A stretch of 64,000 bases of DNA from Rhipicephalus microplus (Eukaryota > Arthropoda > Arachnida > Ixodida > Ixodidae). Positions 11,704-22,984 of the stretch are shown piece by piece. The notes below the pieces were generated by a model that saw only the letters and a program-made list of their open reading frames with translations, was not told the origin of the DNA and made no database searches. The stretch covers positions 458,056,376 through 458,120,375 of the forward strand of contig NC_134710.1 of NCBI RefSeq assembly GCF_043290135.1, read 5' to 3'. The first letter of the stretch is position 1. Every line of letters begins with the position of its first letter. Made by a program: the position numbers and the translations under genes.

Positions 11704-13257
11704 GAGATATAGAAAGGGATCTGAAATGGAAGTTGCAGATGCACTGTCGAGATTGCCTATTTCAAGTGGAACCAAGACGGAGGAGAAGATACTCTCACTG
11801 TTTTTGAAACAACGGCACTGAGTGCTAAGGATGTCGCTAAAGCAAGCAGGTATGACCGCACGCTTAGCAAGGTTTATCAATATACTTTGAAAGGATGGCC
11901 AGCGCAAGTCGAAGATGCAGAGCTCGTACCGTACTACAATAGGCGTTTGGAACTATCGTTGGCAGCAGGTTGTGTCACTTGGGGAAGTCGGGTTATCGTG
12001 CAAACAAAGTTGCGAGACGCGGTGTTAGGACTGCTGCACGCAGAACACCCCGGTGCGTCACGCATGAAGATGCTAGCACGTAGTCTGCTATGGTGGCCGG
12101 GGCTCGATGTAGACATAGAAAGAGCAGTAAAAAGGTGCAGAATTTGTCAAGAGATGCAAAACAACGCTCCTTGTCCCCCACTGGAGCCATGGCCGTTTCC
12201 CGCCCGATGCTGGCAGAGAGTGCATGTGGATTTTTTTTGACTTAGAAAAAACACATCATCGCTGTTGTGCATTGACTCATTTTCAAAGTGAATCGAAGTG
12301 TTTCCTATGCAATCAACTACAGCCGCGAAGACTATTGACCGCTTGCGGAGCTTGTTTGCTTCCTACGGATTCCCTGAGCAACTGCTTTCTGATAATGGTC
12401 CCCAGTTTTCTTCGCAGGAGTACCAAAACTTCCTCGATGCTTGCGGTATCCGGCGCACCTACAGCCCGCCGTACCACCATGAATCCAATGGGGCTGCTAA
12501 AAAGAGCAGTGCAAACTGTTAAGAGGAGCCTTCCCAAGCAGCTAATGCACGACAAGGGGAGTAACAGCAGGCCGCTGAGGGAGAGACTGGACGACTTCTT
12601 GCTTGCCTACCGGACGACTCCTAACACGGCAACAGGCAAGTGTCTCGCCAAACTGTTTCTGAAGCGAACGCTGTGCATGAAGTCGTCCTTACTGAGGTCA
12701 ACGTTTCGAGACGACATGCAGAGAAAGTAGGAAACTTTGAAACGGCAGCATGACGGACGGAGATTGACTTTTCGTGTATTTAGTGGAAACTGGGTATACG
12801 TGAAAACTGTCAGGCAAGAGAAGGTATCGTGGACGGAAGGGCAAGTGTTGCGGCCAGTTAGTCCAGTGACCTATCTGGTGGAGACTGAACACAGTCCGGC
12901 ACGTTCATGTTGACCATTTGCGCTCATGCAGTTATTCCAAGTATGCAGGAGCAAGGATCGGTACAGAGGCCCTCACACGACCCGCTACCGAGAACTCTGC
13001 AGGTCATCGGGAGGCTCCCACCACGCCCCAGCAGGCGCATCCGGAGGCGAACATGGCAGAACATCTTCCCGATGAGACAACAATGGTGGCCCACCGCTAA
13101 CAGGGGGGGGGGGCAGAAATCGCCCCTGCCTGTGGCTCATGATGAACTTTCTCAGACGCCAACGGAAGAGCCTTCTGACTCTCCACCAGCCTTGCGCAGA
13201 AGCCAGCGTACACGGAAAGAGCCAGATCAATACGTGCCTCATGATTTCCGTCACTGA
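11704..13257 (+). pseudogene. Integrase and C-terminal pol of the young gypsy element, frameshifted
   Basis: After the SINE, the linker motif VADALSRLP ends the RNase H region (about 11730-11757). Integrase begins with an H-H-C-C zinc domain (HAEHPG, then CRICQE, in frame 11887-12240). The first catalytic aspartate is in VHVDFF, where a T-run is followed by a stop. The second is in DNGPQF (frame 12298-12522). HESNGA follows, where a frame change removes the catalytic glutamate context. The next frame (to 12730) has FLLAYRTTPN. The C-terminal tail ends with RRSQRTRKEPDQYVP at about 13200-13240, typical of the end of this pol type. A G-run at about 13102-13112 adds instability. Confidence 0.9.
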
Positions 13258-13275
13258 AGATAAATAAACAATCTT

Positions 13276-13286
13276 GGGGGAAGGAA
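13276..13286 (+). promoter_or_regulatory. Polypurine tract
   Basis: GGGGGAAGGAA lies directly before the 3' LTR, where the plus-strand DNA primer of an LTR element is made. Confidence 0.9.
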
Positions 13287-13464
13287 TGTGATAACGCCTA
13301 CTGCGTGACGTTCCACTTCGTCATCAGCTGCGCTGACGTGGCAGTGGATAAGCAACCGCATGCCTATAAAAGCGTGGCCCAAGAATAAACCAGAGGATTC
13401 CTTGTTCTGCAACTGACACTGTTGTTCTTTGAGTAGGGCAGCTCGGCTGCCTAACTCTACTACA
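13287..13464 (+). repeat. 3' LTR
   Basis: Same length and ends as the 5' LTR, with conserved TATA box and AATAAA. It is followed at once by the second GTCAC target copy. Confidence 0.97.
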
Positions 13465-14970
13465 GTCACGTACAGACGACGTCGTCGATCGATTCCACAG
13501 CATGAAGAACATTTCGTCGATGAACTTCACGACTGGCTAGTGACAAACCAACATTGGCGAGAAAGACCCAGAAAAGACTGCCGTTATGACACCGCAGGGC
13601 CTTTTTGAATTGAAGCTCACGCCCATCGGTCCTAGCTCCGCATATACAATGTTCCAACGTGTTATAGATACAATAATAGGAGGCTTGAAATGGCAAACTT
13701 TCCTCGTGCACTTGGACGACGTCATTGTGTTTCCCACAGCCATTGCCGAGAATCTGCGGCACCTCCAAGCTATGCTTTCAGCAATAAAAACCCCTAGACT
13801 AATATGGTGTTCAGCTTCATGTACGAGGAGGTCTTGTTTTTGGGCCACGCCATTAAAAAGTTTAGAATTTACGCCAACTCACAGAAACAGCCAACATCAC
13901 TGCCTTCCCGCCAACCACCAACCCAATGGCCCTACACCCCATCTTGTGAACCTATTACAGATGTATCGACAAGGAATTTTCACTGCCTCATCTCACGAAA
14001 GTTCACGTGGAATTGAAGTGGGGAACGGCAAAAGTCAAATCATTTTAAGAAATGAAACACACCTGAAGACGCCGCGTATTCTTGCACACTTCGACGAATA
14101 CGATTACACAAAAGTCCACACCGACCAAAGCAGCTTAGAGCCTGGAGCCGTCCTAGTTCAGAGGACTGATGGACTGGAAAGGGTCATCAGTTATGCTAAT
14201 CAGTCGATGCGCAAGGTGGCAGCAAACTATTCTACACCAGAAACGCAGTGTCTCACTATCATCGGCGCTACCTGAAAGTTTTGTCTTTTTTACAGCAAAC
14301 ATTTCAAAGTTGTAGATGACCACCGCGTGTTTTGTTGGCTAACTATAACTAGAACAGCCTTTCGAGTCGCGTGGCAGGATGGAGCCCGTGACTTCAGGAA
14401 TTTGAAGTTACCGTTGTTTGCAAGTCCTAACGAAAGCAGGACTGCCTGTCGGACCCGTCGACCAGCCACTGCAAAGCGACCAGGACGATAACTATTTCTT
14501 GGGAACCTAAATGCCGACGACTGTGCCAAAAGACAGCGAATCTCTTCAGAGCTCAATGGTCTTCTCGAATACCTCGAAGGCAAGGCAACCTTTTTCCAAA
14601 AGCAGTCAAGCGAAGACTGACGTTGATTTCTTTACAGAATGGTGCTCTCCTAAAGAACCACTTCTTGCCAGTTCACGCCAATTGACTTCTTGTAGTACAT
14701 TCAGCAGTACGTTCAAATCTTTTAGAAGCTTTGAATGACGACCCGACAGCTTGGCAACTCGAATGTGCCCACACGATTGTTTAGAAATGAAAGCGCACTA
14801 CTTAGACGCGGACAGAAAGACATGCATGCCCGCATGCTCACGATGGTACAAAATGAATACTACGGTGAACTGTCACTTTTGGGATTATTGTTTAAAAGAA
14901 TACTTCACAAAAAGAAACTTTTGAAAATTCACTCACATTTTGTTCTGCATCTTAAGGAATAATCTTTCAG
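13465..14970 (+). pseudogene. Old Ty3/gypsy pol remains: RT, RNase H, integrase start
   Basis: The RT resumes after the young element: an RFHSMKN segment, then EKTAVMTPQGLFELKL and FQRVIDTI, then LVHLDDVIVF, where the catalytic box reads HLDD instead of the usual YLDD or YVDD (frame 13586-14275). RNase H follows at about 14100-14275 (VHTDQSSLEPGAVLVQ, then ISYANQSM). From 14290 to about 14740 the connection region and integrase start are visible in shifting frames with many stops. Similarity fades near 14960. It has the same style as the gag at 4.5-6.0 kb and the gypsy at 58-60 kb. Confidence 0.88.
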
Positions 14971-16747
14971 TGAAGCGAACATTGTGACAGGCAATATTTC
15001 AGTGGCGGGAATCTAGTCTGCGCACCCAGGTTCATTTTTGAGATTGATTTATTGAAAATTTGCACTCTGCATTAGTGGTGTAGATGACGCGATCTACCCC
15101 CGAACAGGCCACATATCGCTTGTGCATGCCACGCCACCGAAGCAAAGCACTCATGCACGAAAGGAAAACGGCTCACGAGCGCTTCGGTGTCTGCGTAAAA
15201 CTACCTAATTTGGAAAATATTGCGCCCACTGTTCGTACAGAACCAACGATTGAAGAAAACGACAAAAAGTTGTAAACTCTCAGGGAGGCTCACATCGTGA
15301 ATCTCGAGTCGGACCTCTAGCATATATTGAAAAGTTGTGAGACTGTATCACAGCAACCAACTGAGCCCGAGGAAGTGCACAGAAACACAGACTCTATGGG
15401 TAGACTCGTTCTTCTGGCGATTTATTGAGGCCGGTCCTAAGAAAATAACATATTTTCTTTCATATATTTCCAATTCACGTGTTTGACTTGAATTATTCTG
15501 TTTGCCGTGCTGTTACGTATTTCAAAGAGTAAAAAAAAACATTGCGTCATTCCACGCCAACTCTCCCAGCAACTCTCACAGCTCGATTATCTGCGAGTTC
15601 CTTCTAAAAAATTTCAGGCTCTCTACATAAAACCGAAAATGCTCCCTCATGCGCATTTGTTTATGAAAGCTCGACTTCATGGCTCTTTATCACGTGGTCA
15701 AAAAAGTCGTTCTTGTTATATGAGGTGGACCAATTTTCACTTTTTGAACAATAATAGAGTTTTTCGTTTAAAACATTTTGACGAAGTTCTAATTTTTTGT
15801 GGGTTTTTTATGCAGCCTCGAATCTGAAGAGTATGGTCCATGTTCAGAGTTTTTTACAGAGAGACCACCTTCGAAAAATGTGATAGTTGGCGTTCGCATA
15901 TTTTCAGAAGCTTTTAGTGTACACCAAGCTAGTTTACAGTTTATATCGTGTGAAGGAAACTGTATAGGTGGCCACAAAGGCGTGAAATCGTTAATAAATC
16001 CACATGTTTGGTCATAAATTTAATAATATGGCAGTCCTACTAAAAATGAGCTAGCAAGCAGATTTACTAATAATCTTCACTACTGAATCAGAAAGTTTTC
16101 AGAAATTGCTTTTGTCGATTGCGAGAAAAAATTTTTGAATTTCTGTGTCACCTCTCTCACTGTTCGCACTGTTTCTACCTCCTAATGGTAAGCACAGGCT
16201 ACGCAGACATGGGAATCGTCTAGAAAACAATATGTAATTTATTCGCGCTTCTTTTATTAGTTTACATATCAATATTACCCTGAGGAAACGAGAAACGCCA
16301 CACCTACTAGACGGCAATAAACCCCATGCAGCTGTCCACTGGGAACCTGCGTAGTATGCTTACTCCGCATGGGGAAGTGGTACCGACGTGGCCAACACAC
16401 CGTCACCTATACGGTAAGTTGAGAAGTAAAAAACACAGTGAAGAAAAAGAAGGTAGATTCATTGAAGTAAAAAGTAAAAGAGGTGTTGCATTGGAGCTAA
16501 GTTGGCATTATGCACGAACTTTCACTACTCCAACATGGTCAGTCATATGCGATGATGTTGGCTTTAGCTGCGACTTAGCGATAAGGCAAAATATTTTTTA
16601 TTCATAGTGAATAAATAAGACTAATCTTCCCTAATCATAGCGATATTTGTACTTCTAAGTGTAAGCGTGTATGCAATGGTTTCTTGCTCACATCGGTGTC
16701 ACTACGCGGTGTTTAGTAAGCATACTATGCACACCGCTATCAGACAG
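14971..16747. other. No gene recognised
   Basis: Short ORFs only. AT-rich sequence near 15500-15800 resembles, in base composition and short words, the segment at 22560-22760, which hints at an old dispersed repeat. I cannot confirm this by eye. Confidence 0.5.
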
Positions 16748-16761
16748 CTGCTTATGGTTGA

Positions 16762-17003
16762 TGATTGATTGATATGTGGTGTTGCGTCCCAAAATCACCA
16801 TATGAATATGAAAGCCACCGAAGTGGAGTGCTCCTAAAATTTCGACCACCTGGAGTCTTTACAGTGCACCCAAATCTGAGTGCACGGGCCGACAGCAATT
16901 TCGACTTCATCAAAAATGCAGCCACTGCTGCCTAGATTTGATCCCGCGACCTGTGGGCTAGCAGGTGAGTAACTTAGCCACTACGCTACCGCGTTGGGGC
17001 CAA
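16762..17003 (-). mobile_element. tRNA-derived tick SINE (Ruka-like), near full length, diverged
   Basis: A TTGA-like tail lies at the left, the SINE body in the middle and the tRNA-like head at the right. On the minus strand the head has an A-box-like AGTGGCTAAGTTACTC and a B-box-like GGGATCAAATC, the internal Pol III promoter. Flanking repeats CTGCTTATGGTTGA (16748-16761) and CTGCATGTGGTTAA (17004-17017) match at 11 of 14 positions and look like an aged target-site duplication. Confidence 0.88.
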
Positions 17004-17017
17004 CTGCATGTGGTTAA

Positions 17018-17855
17018 CGTCAGTCTAGTAGGTGTCCCGTTTTTTTGCTCAATCAGGGTAATGCTAGCTCGTAAATAATTCAGATAAGCACCTACAAAGT
17101 TGATGTTGTTGTCTAGATGACCGCCACAACTGTACAGCTAGTACTTACGGCTACGACGCAATGCTACGAAGTTAAACAAGTGCTTACACCAAGAGTGGTG
17201 GCACACAACGGAAAAAATGTTTTTCTTGCTTAAAACAAAAAGTATTTTAATTAAAACTTCTTATTTAGTTGTCAATAATGGAACCTTGTAAATCAGCTAC
17301 TGAGCACGTTTTTACTAGGACCGCCTCAATGCTCAAGGTACGACCAAACATGTGCAAAAATGAGCATTCTCGCAACTTTGTCGCCATCTGTACAGTTTCG
17401 CACTATGTGCACATAAAATATTTTAGGTCAACAATAAAACAATCTGAAATTATGGTAATGTCAACTATCGTCAACTATTTCCCTCAGTGTTGTCCTTCTG
17501 TAAAAATTGTCCCCTCTTTCTCCTCGATGGAATCGTGAGAAAATGCGAATAAATTCTCGCGCCGAAAGAGGACGCCGTTGCCGTCAGACATTCGTCTCCA
17601 CTGTCTTCTGGCAACGCACTGAGAGAAAAGATTCTTGAATTGAAGGAGGGTGAAGGGTGGGGTTAAGTGACGCAGTAACTTACTCAGACAAGAACATCAG
17701 AACCACGACACTTGAGGGAGAAGGGGGCAAAAGATAGAAGAATAATTAGAGGGGATTCAGAGAAATGCATGTTGGGAAGGGGGGTAGTATATAAAAGCAC
17801 TGGCAGCTGAACATACACAGACACAGATATCGAAGTTTCTCGCCGTCAGGTTGAG
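17018..17855. other. No gene recognised
   Basis: AT-rich, with an ORF at 17269-17538 that resembles nothing known. A purine-rich stretch near 17640-17780 is followed by TATATAAAAG near 17789, close to the 3' end of the neighbouring minus-strand LINE. A promoter role is only a guess. Confidence 0.45.
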
Positions 17856-19630
17856 TTGGCGTGGTCTAGAGGCGGTCGGCCAGTTGTGCAACCTCGATGA
17901 AGTTGAGGACGGTGCGCAGGGCAGAGCGCACATGATGGGCCAACCCTACAGGGCTGAGAATGCCATCCACTGTAGCAGACGACGTCCCAGCTGCTTGTAG
18001 GAACGCGCGCGCGCTTTACGTTGCCTGGAGAGGGCTGGGCAGGAGAGGAAGAGATGTGCCAAGGTTTCTTTATTCCCACAGTCAATGCAGGAGGGCGAAG
18101 GTACACCAAGGAGGTGGTGTCGGCGATCTGAAGGCCAGACGGAACTTGTCCTGAGTGCGAAGAGGAAAGAGCACTCCTTTCTGGTAATATACCCTCCAAT
18201 TCAGGGCGTGGTGAAGAGCCGGGGGCCGTAGGTAGGTGCGGATGGCCTCGAACGAGCTCGCACACAGGTTTTGTGACGCGGAGTTTATGGAGTCCGTGCT
18301 CGTTAACAAAGGAATGGAGGGATCGTGCTCCGTTTTGGCCAGGTCAACAGCAGCCTCGTTCTCTGCGATGCCAACGAGTGACGGAATTCATTGAAGGACA
18401 CCGTCACAGCCTCGATCGCCCAGCATGTACAGCAACCACACGACACGCTGTGCTAATGGGTGTGCATGGTATTTCTTGGCGAGCTGGCGGAGGGCAGATC
18501 TCGAGTCCTTGAAGAGAGCCCCGCGTGGAACTTGCGGGTATTCATTGATAAGGTCTACAGCAAGGTGGATGCCTACCAGCTCAGCCATGGTGGATGAGGC
18601 ATGGTTGACGAGCCGGCATTGACACTTGAATGCCAGCTGTAATGCTGTTTAGGCAGCAGCCGCAGAGTTATCTTGTGGGGCTGAGGTCGCTGTGAAAAAC
18701 TGTGCCCTACCGGCTAGATTTTGGTTCATTCTGGCGGCGGCTTCTTGAGCGGTGGCACAAGCAAGGGTGGAGCGTTTTGAGCGTACTTTTCGGTGAAGTG
18801 GCAGCCACAGGGGAATCTCATGCGCATTTTCCACCACGATGGAGTCGAACGTGTCGAATAGAGATACAACGCGTGAGTCAGGCAGTGCACGCAGCTGAGA
18901 AAGGATGGTAGCCCCATCCGCTGCACGATTTAGGCACTAAATGTGAAAGAGCACGTGCAGTGCACCCGTGAGTGACGTCGGCCTGGTGCATGTCTGCGCT
19001 AGTGTGGCAGCGACTCTCGAGCCACAAAAGAGTCCATGACACACGTGGAGCACTCGGCGATGGTTAGAATTGATGGCATGCCACTGTATGTGGTGAGAGC
19101 TGCCCAGGGGCAAGGCGTAGTGAAGATTGGTCAGCGCTATGGCCTCGTAGATGCCCATCGCGAAGGAGGTGGGCATTCGGTTCCTCGCGCGAGGATCCAT
19201 CGCACGGTACCCTTAACATGGCGTGTTTCACAATGCACACGTCTCACTGCTAAGTTACACTTCAGTCGGTAGTCTATAGTGAGGCTAAGATAGCGAACGT
19301 AAGTCTTCCATAGAATCGGGACCCCGTGGAGTGCGGCAGGAGGCGTGGTGCGCCATCTCTCAGAGACTAGGATCGCTGGAGACGAGTAGACGCCGGACCA
19401 GCTGTTGCGCGTGAGTAGCCGTGCCTGTCGTCTGCAGACCGCGTCTATGCGATTGTGCACTGTCCAGTGTTCGATACCGTCCATGCGTGTCGCGATGTGC
19501 TGTGGCGCGCAGATTCAGCGGGCGGTCCGCCGGGCGGCGCGCAGATTCAGGAGTTTGACGTCAGGGAACGGAGAGCTGACAGGCACAAGCCAGCGCGTTG
19601 TAGCTGAGCGTGCGCACTCAGTTATGTGAG
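17856..19630 (-). pseudogene. LINE ORF2 remainder: RT linker and thumb, RNase H, C-terminal tail
   Basis: Linker sequence between endonuclease and RT (RIDAVCRRQARLL) lies at 19137-19484. About 30 residues later it runs straight into thumb-region sequence (VRYLSLTIDYRL, then RWILARGTEC). No fingers or palm with a YADD-like box lies between, so about 1 kb of RT coding sequence seems deleted near 19300-19400. RNase H is recognisable on the minus strand at 18300-18590 (LVGIHLAVDLI, KDSRSALRQL, then GIAENEAA in another frame). The C-terminal tail runs to about 17860. Confidence 0.72.
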
Positions 19631-19638
19631 CGAAAAGA

Positions 19639-20350
19639 TCACTGCAAGTGATGGTTTTGCACACAGTTCGCAGAAAAAAAAGCCACCTTACGACACTGTA
19701 CACGCGACACTGTACACGGGTGACAGTGGGAAACGACGATGTTGTAGTGGTCCGATCTTGCAGTGTCTACAGCTCGTGTCGACATGTACGAGCAGGACTG
19801 AGACACCAGTGCCAGATCGATCATGGAGGGGTGTGTGTTACAGCGCAAAAACGTCGGTTAACCAGGGTCAATAGTGCAGAGACAAGCAGTGGCAATCGCG
19901 TCTGACAGGCACCGGCCCCGAAGTTCAGTCAGGCCGCAACACCAGCTGTGGTGATGGGCGTTGAAGTCCCCCCGCACAAAGCAGTCAGCTGTCAGCTGCG
20001 CGAAGAGGTGGGGGACAAACGCGTGATCACAGTTGAAGTTCGGGCGAACGTAGGTACACGCAACGGAGGTGTACAGACCATTCACACGCACTGTCACTGC
20101 GAGGCACTCCACCGCGTAATCAGACAAAAACGTTCACATGTAATGCAGGTGTGCGCGATAGCAGCGCGCACAGACGGGGTGAGCTAAGAGGATGACCGGG
20201 ATCGGTGCAGGGCACATTACAGCAGTTTCTCAGCGCGCACGTCGCCGGTACACTGTATATGATGAAGCCTTGAACAGCCCGGTCCTCGGCACGCGCGTGT
20301 GTCTCCGGCAGCACGAGAATGTCATATTTGTGCAGAGCTTTGTTCTCCAC
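19639..20350 (-). pseudogene. LINE endonuclease domain (APE type)
   Basis: The start of ORF2 nicks target DNA for target-primed reverse transcription. Visible motifs: DILVLPETHAR, containing the metal-binding glutamate (frame 20120-20350), RGDFNAHHHSW with the GDxN catalytic pair (frame 19858-20127), and ARSDHYNIVV with the terminal SDH (frame 19639-19848). The three key motifs are kept but lie in different frames. Confidence 0.8.
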
Positions 20351-20627
20351 CCAATCGGCATGTCGGCGGCGCAGCGAACGATGATTTCATTGCAGGATGC
20401 GTGACCTAGAGCTATTGCTGAGGTCCCTAGCCATGTTGGTTTAGGGCTTGTTGCGTGGCAAGAGCAGTGGCGCACAGCGTGTAGGCAGGAGAGTTTGGTG
20501 GTAGAAATACTAGTGTTCTCACTGCTGCTGTGAGCACGGCAATCGCCGAATCGCGCCGAGCGCTCGCAGAGGGGTCGGCAGGAGCGGATGCTGGCAGGTC
20601 GTAGTTAGAGCTGCCATCAGCGATGGC

Positions 20628-22416
20628 TTAGTTCAGCAGCCTCTGCCTGGCTGTGTAGTAAACACGGGCCTGCTCGAAAGAGAACTTCACGGAGCCATGC
20701 GTCTGTGCCTTCCGGCTGGCGGGATTTCTCCTGGCCTCAGCGCAAACTCTGTAATCTGCTGCTCTTTTTGCCAGCGAGGTTACCGTAGTTCCGTGGTGAC
20801 GTGCTTTCCACCACAAAAGAGACGTGTGGCCGCCGGTTCTGGGCATTTTGACTGTTCGTGGCCTTTACCACAGCGAAGACAACGCCGGTCGAACATGCAG
20901 GAGGCCTGGACGTGCCCGTAGTGACCGCAAGAATTGCACCACACTGGTCGCAGCCATCGTGCCTTCACTAAACAAGGAGACCTCCGCGGGTGGTTCTGTG
21001 CCCTAAAAACGCGCGATCGCATTCTTTCCTGCGAACAAATGCGCTGTTATCAGAAGGTCGCACGCAGTGTATTTTGCGTATATTGACCTCCGCGAGAGCT
21101 GTGTTCACACCGAAAAAAAAACACCGGTACAGGTGTTGCTGTTAGAGGCCCTTCTAGCACGCACACTGATACCACAAATGTCTCTGATCGCGAGTAGGCG
21201 CTCCAGCGAGCTCCCGATGGGAACATCGGCGGTGACAACGTTCCGGCGAAAATTTACGCGAACGCAAACGACACCGTCTACCGCGGCAAGTAGTGAAGAG
21301 ATGGCCTTCTGTCTGCAGGTTCGAAAGTTCACCTTTCTGTGCCTTGGCCGAAAAAGAGCCCTCTCCACAGTACTTTTGGTGCTGGTAGGGGCACGCGTCC
21401 TCTTCGACAGAAGACGAGGGACAGCCGTGTTGGTGGCCGACCGCGATGCGGGACCGTTTTATTTCGTTTTCGGTAGTGGTGAACCACGTGGTGGAGCGGG
21501 CACAAGCAGAGCGCAGAGGGTTGTGCCAGAAGGGGCGCTGGTGGGAGAAGTGTGGGGAAGGCAACCTCGTTGTTTCCAACCAGCATTTCCATGCCGCAAC
21601 TCAGGATGCCGCCTCTTTCAGTTGGGTTCTGATCGGAGGACTTTTTTCTTTTCCCAGTGCTGGGCGCGCCCGTTGAATCAACCTGTTCGTCTGTTTCAGT
21701 TGGTGCTGTGGCAACAAAAGTGGCTTTAGGGGGAGTGAGGGTTTTTGTGTTGGGAGCAGTGATCACTGTTCGTCTGGCTGCTACTTCTTGGGAGGGCCTC
21801 CTCTCGTCACTCACCCTGAGGGAGGAGGTTAGAGGTGAAGTGGTCAGACAGTTGTTCTCTGTGTGGCTGTCCATGGATGGATCGGCGGGGGAAGAGGAGG
21901 CGGGCGTGGTGTGTTTTGATGAGGAAGGCTTTTTCGACGAGGGTGAATTGCGAGTGCTGGCCGTACGTTCCTGCTGTGTGAATGTGGAGAGAGTTTCGTC
22001 CTGTTGGGTGCCGGTGCCAGCTTAGTCGGAAAGCCGGTTTTTCGGAGGGGTTTCTTGGCTCTCTGTAGACTTGCGATTGAGAGAAAAAGATGGTTGCGCC
22101 CGTCTGATGGGCCGACTCCACTGGTAGTAGTGAAAAAAGACCATTTAAGGCACCCAGCCAGCAAATTGTCCAGAGTGGGGAGCGAGGGGACGAGAGAGTG
22201 GGGCGCCGGTGTTCTCGGCTCGTCGTTGGCGTTTGACAATGGCGTCTCGAGCACACATTTTCGGATGCTTTCGAGATCCACCCCACCAACGGATGGTCGA
22301 GAGTGAGGTGCGAGCAGACAAGCAAGAGAAGAAGCGGGAAAGCGTTGTACCAGCACCTCCTCTATTTTGAGGAGGCGCTGGCTGTACCTACCCTTTCTAA
22401 CATTCTCTCGCACCAA
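20628..22416 (-). pseudogene. LINE ORF1 (gag-like, CCHC zinc knuckles)
   Basis: RNA-binding first protein of the LINE. The N-terminal part is a proline/serine-rich, low-complexity stretch in broken frames (21844-22416 and 21329-21874). A folded middle segment follows with VNFRRNVVTADVPIGSSLE and LLAIRDICGISVRAR (frame 21105-21368). Three zinc-knuckle-like motifs come next: CNSCGHYGHVQASC, CLRCGKGHEQSKC and a degraded third (frame 20780-21022). The tail in 20628-20846 ends with a normal stop. At least four frame changes. Confidence 0.78.
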
Positions 22417-22419
22417 ATG

Positions 22420-22980
22420 GTCTGGTTGCTAGCGGCAAGAATAAGCGTGCGCGCCCGCAGCTGTTGCTAAGGGAGAGGAAGTGAAAGCGGATAGTTCACA
22501 AATGCTGGCACGCAGACACTACCCTGGACAACGCTGGATGCGCACATAGCCCGTCTAAGAAAAGCATTCTCTTTTTAAAAAGTCGCCAAATTGGACCCTA
22601 TTCTCCGTATTTGAGGCTGCATTAAAAGCTCATGAAAGCATAAATGTTCATAAAACTGTTAATAAGTGAAAATTTCATCATTGTTCTAAAGGTCAAAATT
22701 TGTCGAGACCTTATTTAGGAAGAACGCATTTTTCGTCAAAGTGTTTTACGACCCATCGTTGAGACCTTTTCGAAAAAAAATTACATGAGCCATGCGATAC
22801 TGAACAACTTTTTCAAAAGAATATTTTAAAGAAGCATTTGGCTTTAAGTAGGTAGTCCTTAACTTCTTCAAGCAAATCGCAGGTGGTCGAGCGCCAAACC
22901 TGGTACAGTTGGCGTCGAATGACCCTATTCATGTTAGCAAACGTTCATTTCAGTGAAGTATACTTGGGTCTTTTGAAGTT
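22420..22980. other. No gene recognised
   Basis: AT-rich between LINE and gypsy remnants. No ORF longer than about 60 codons shows a domain. Confidence 0.45.
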
Positions 22981-22984
22981 CAGT

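Larger units (their letters stand above)
8783..13464 (+). mobile_element. Ty3/gypsy LTR retrotransposon, complete in structure, defective
   Basis: A whole LTR retrotransposon of 4682 bp. It has 178-bp LTRs beginning TGTG and ending TACA, a TGG-starting primer-binding site, gag with two zinc knuckles, then protease, RT, RNase H and integrase in Ty3/gypsy order, and a polypurine tract. The 5-bp direct repeat GTCAC flanks it (8778-8782 and 13465-13469). Frameshifts or stops near 9650, 9842, 10105, 10224 and 12238, a D-to-N change in the protease triad and a SINE inside pol make it inactive. By the pol style I suspect the Mag-like (K02A2.6-like) group; that is recall, not a search. Confidence 0.95.
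17856..22416 (-). mobile_element. I-like LINE with ORF1, endonuclease and RNase H; RT core deleted
   Basis: A two-ORF non-LTR retrotransposon read right to left: ORF1 with zinc knuckles (22416-20628), apurinic-type endonuclease (20350-19640), RT remnants (19630-18930) and RNase H plus C-terminal tail (18590-17860). An RNase H domain after RT is typical of the I group and some R1-like elements. It is heavily mutated and internally deleted. CG content is clearly higher than in the surrounding DNA. The left limit is approximate. Confidence 0.85.

Noticed and set aside
15507..15827. A 106-codon plus frame.
   Set aside because: Low-complexity, AT-driven composition with no domain; it probably lies in an old dispersed repeat.
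17780..17830. TATATAAAAG as promoter of a host gene.
   Set aside because: No gene follows on the plus strand; only the 3' end of a minus-strand LINE is there.
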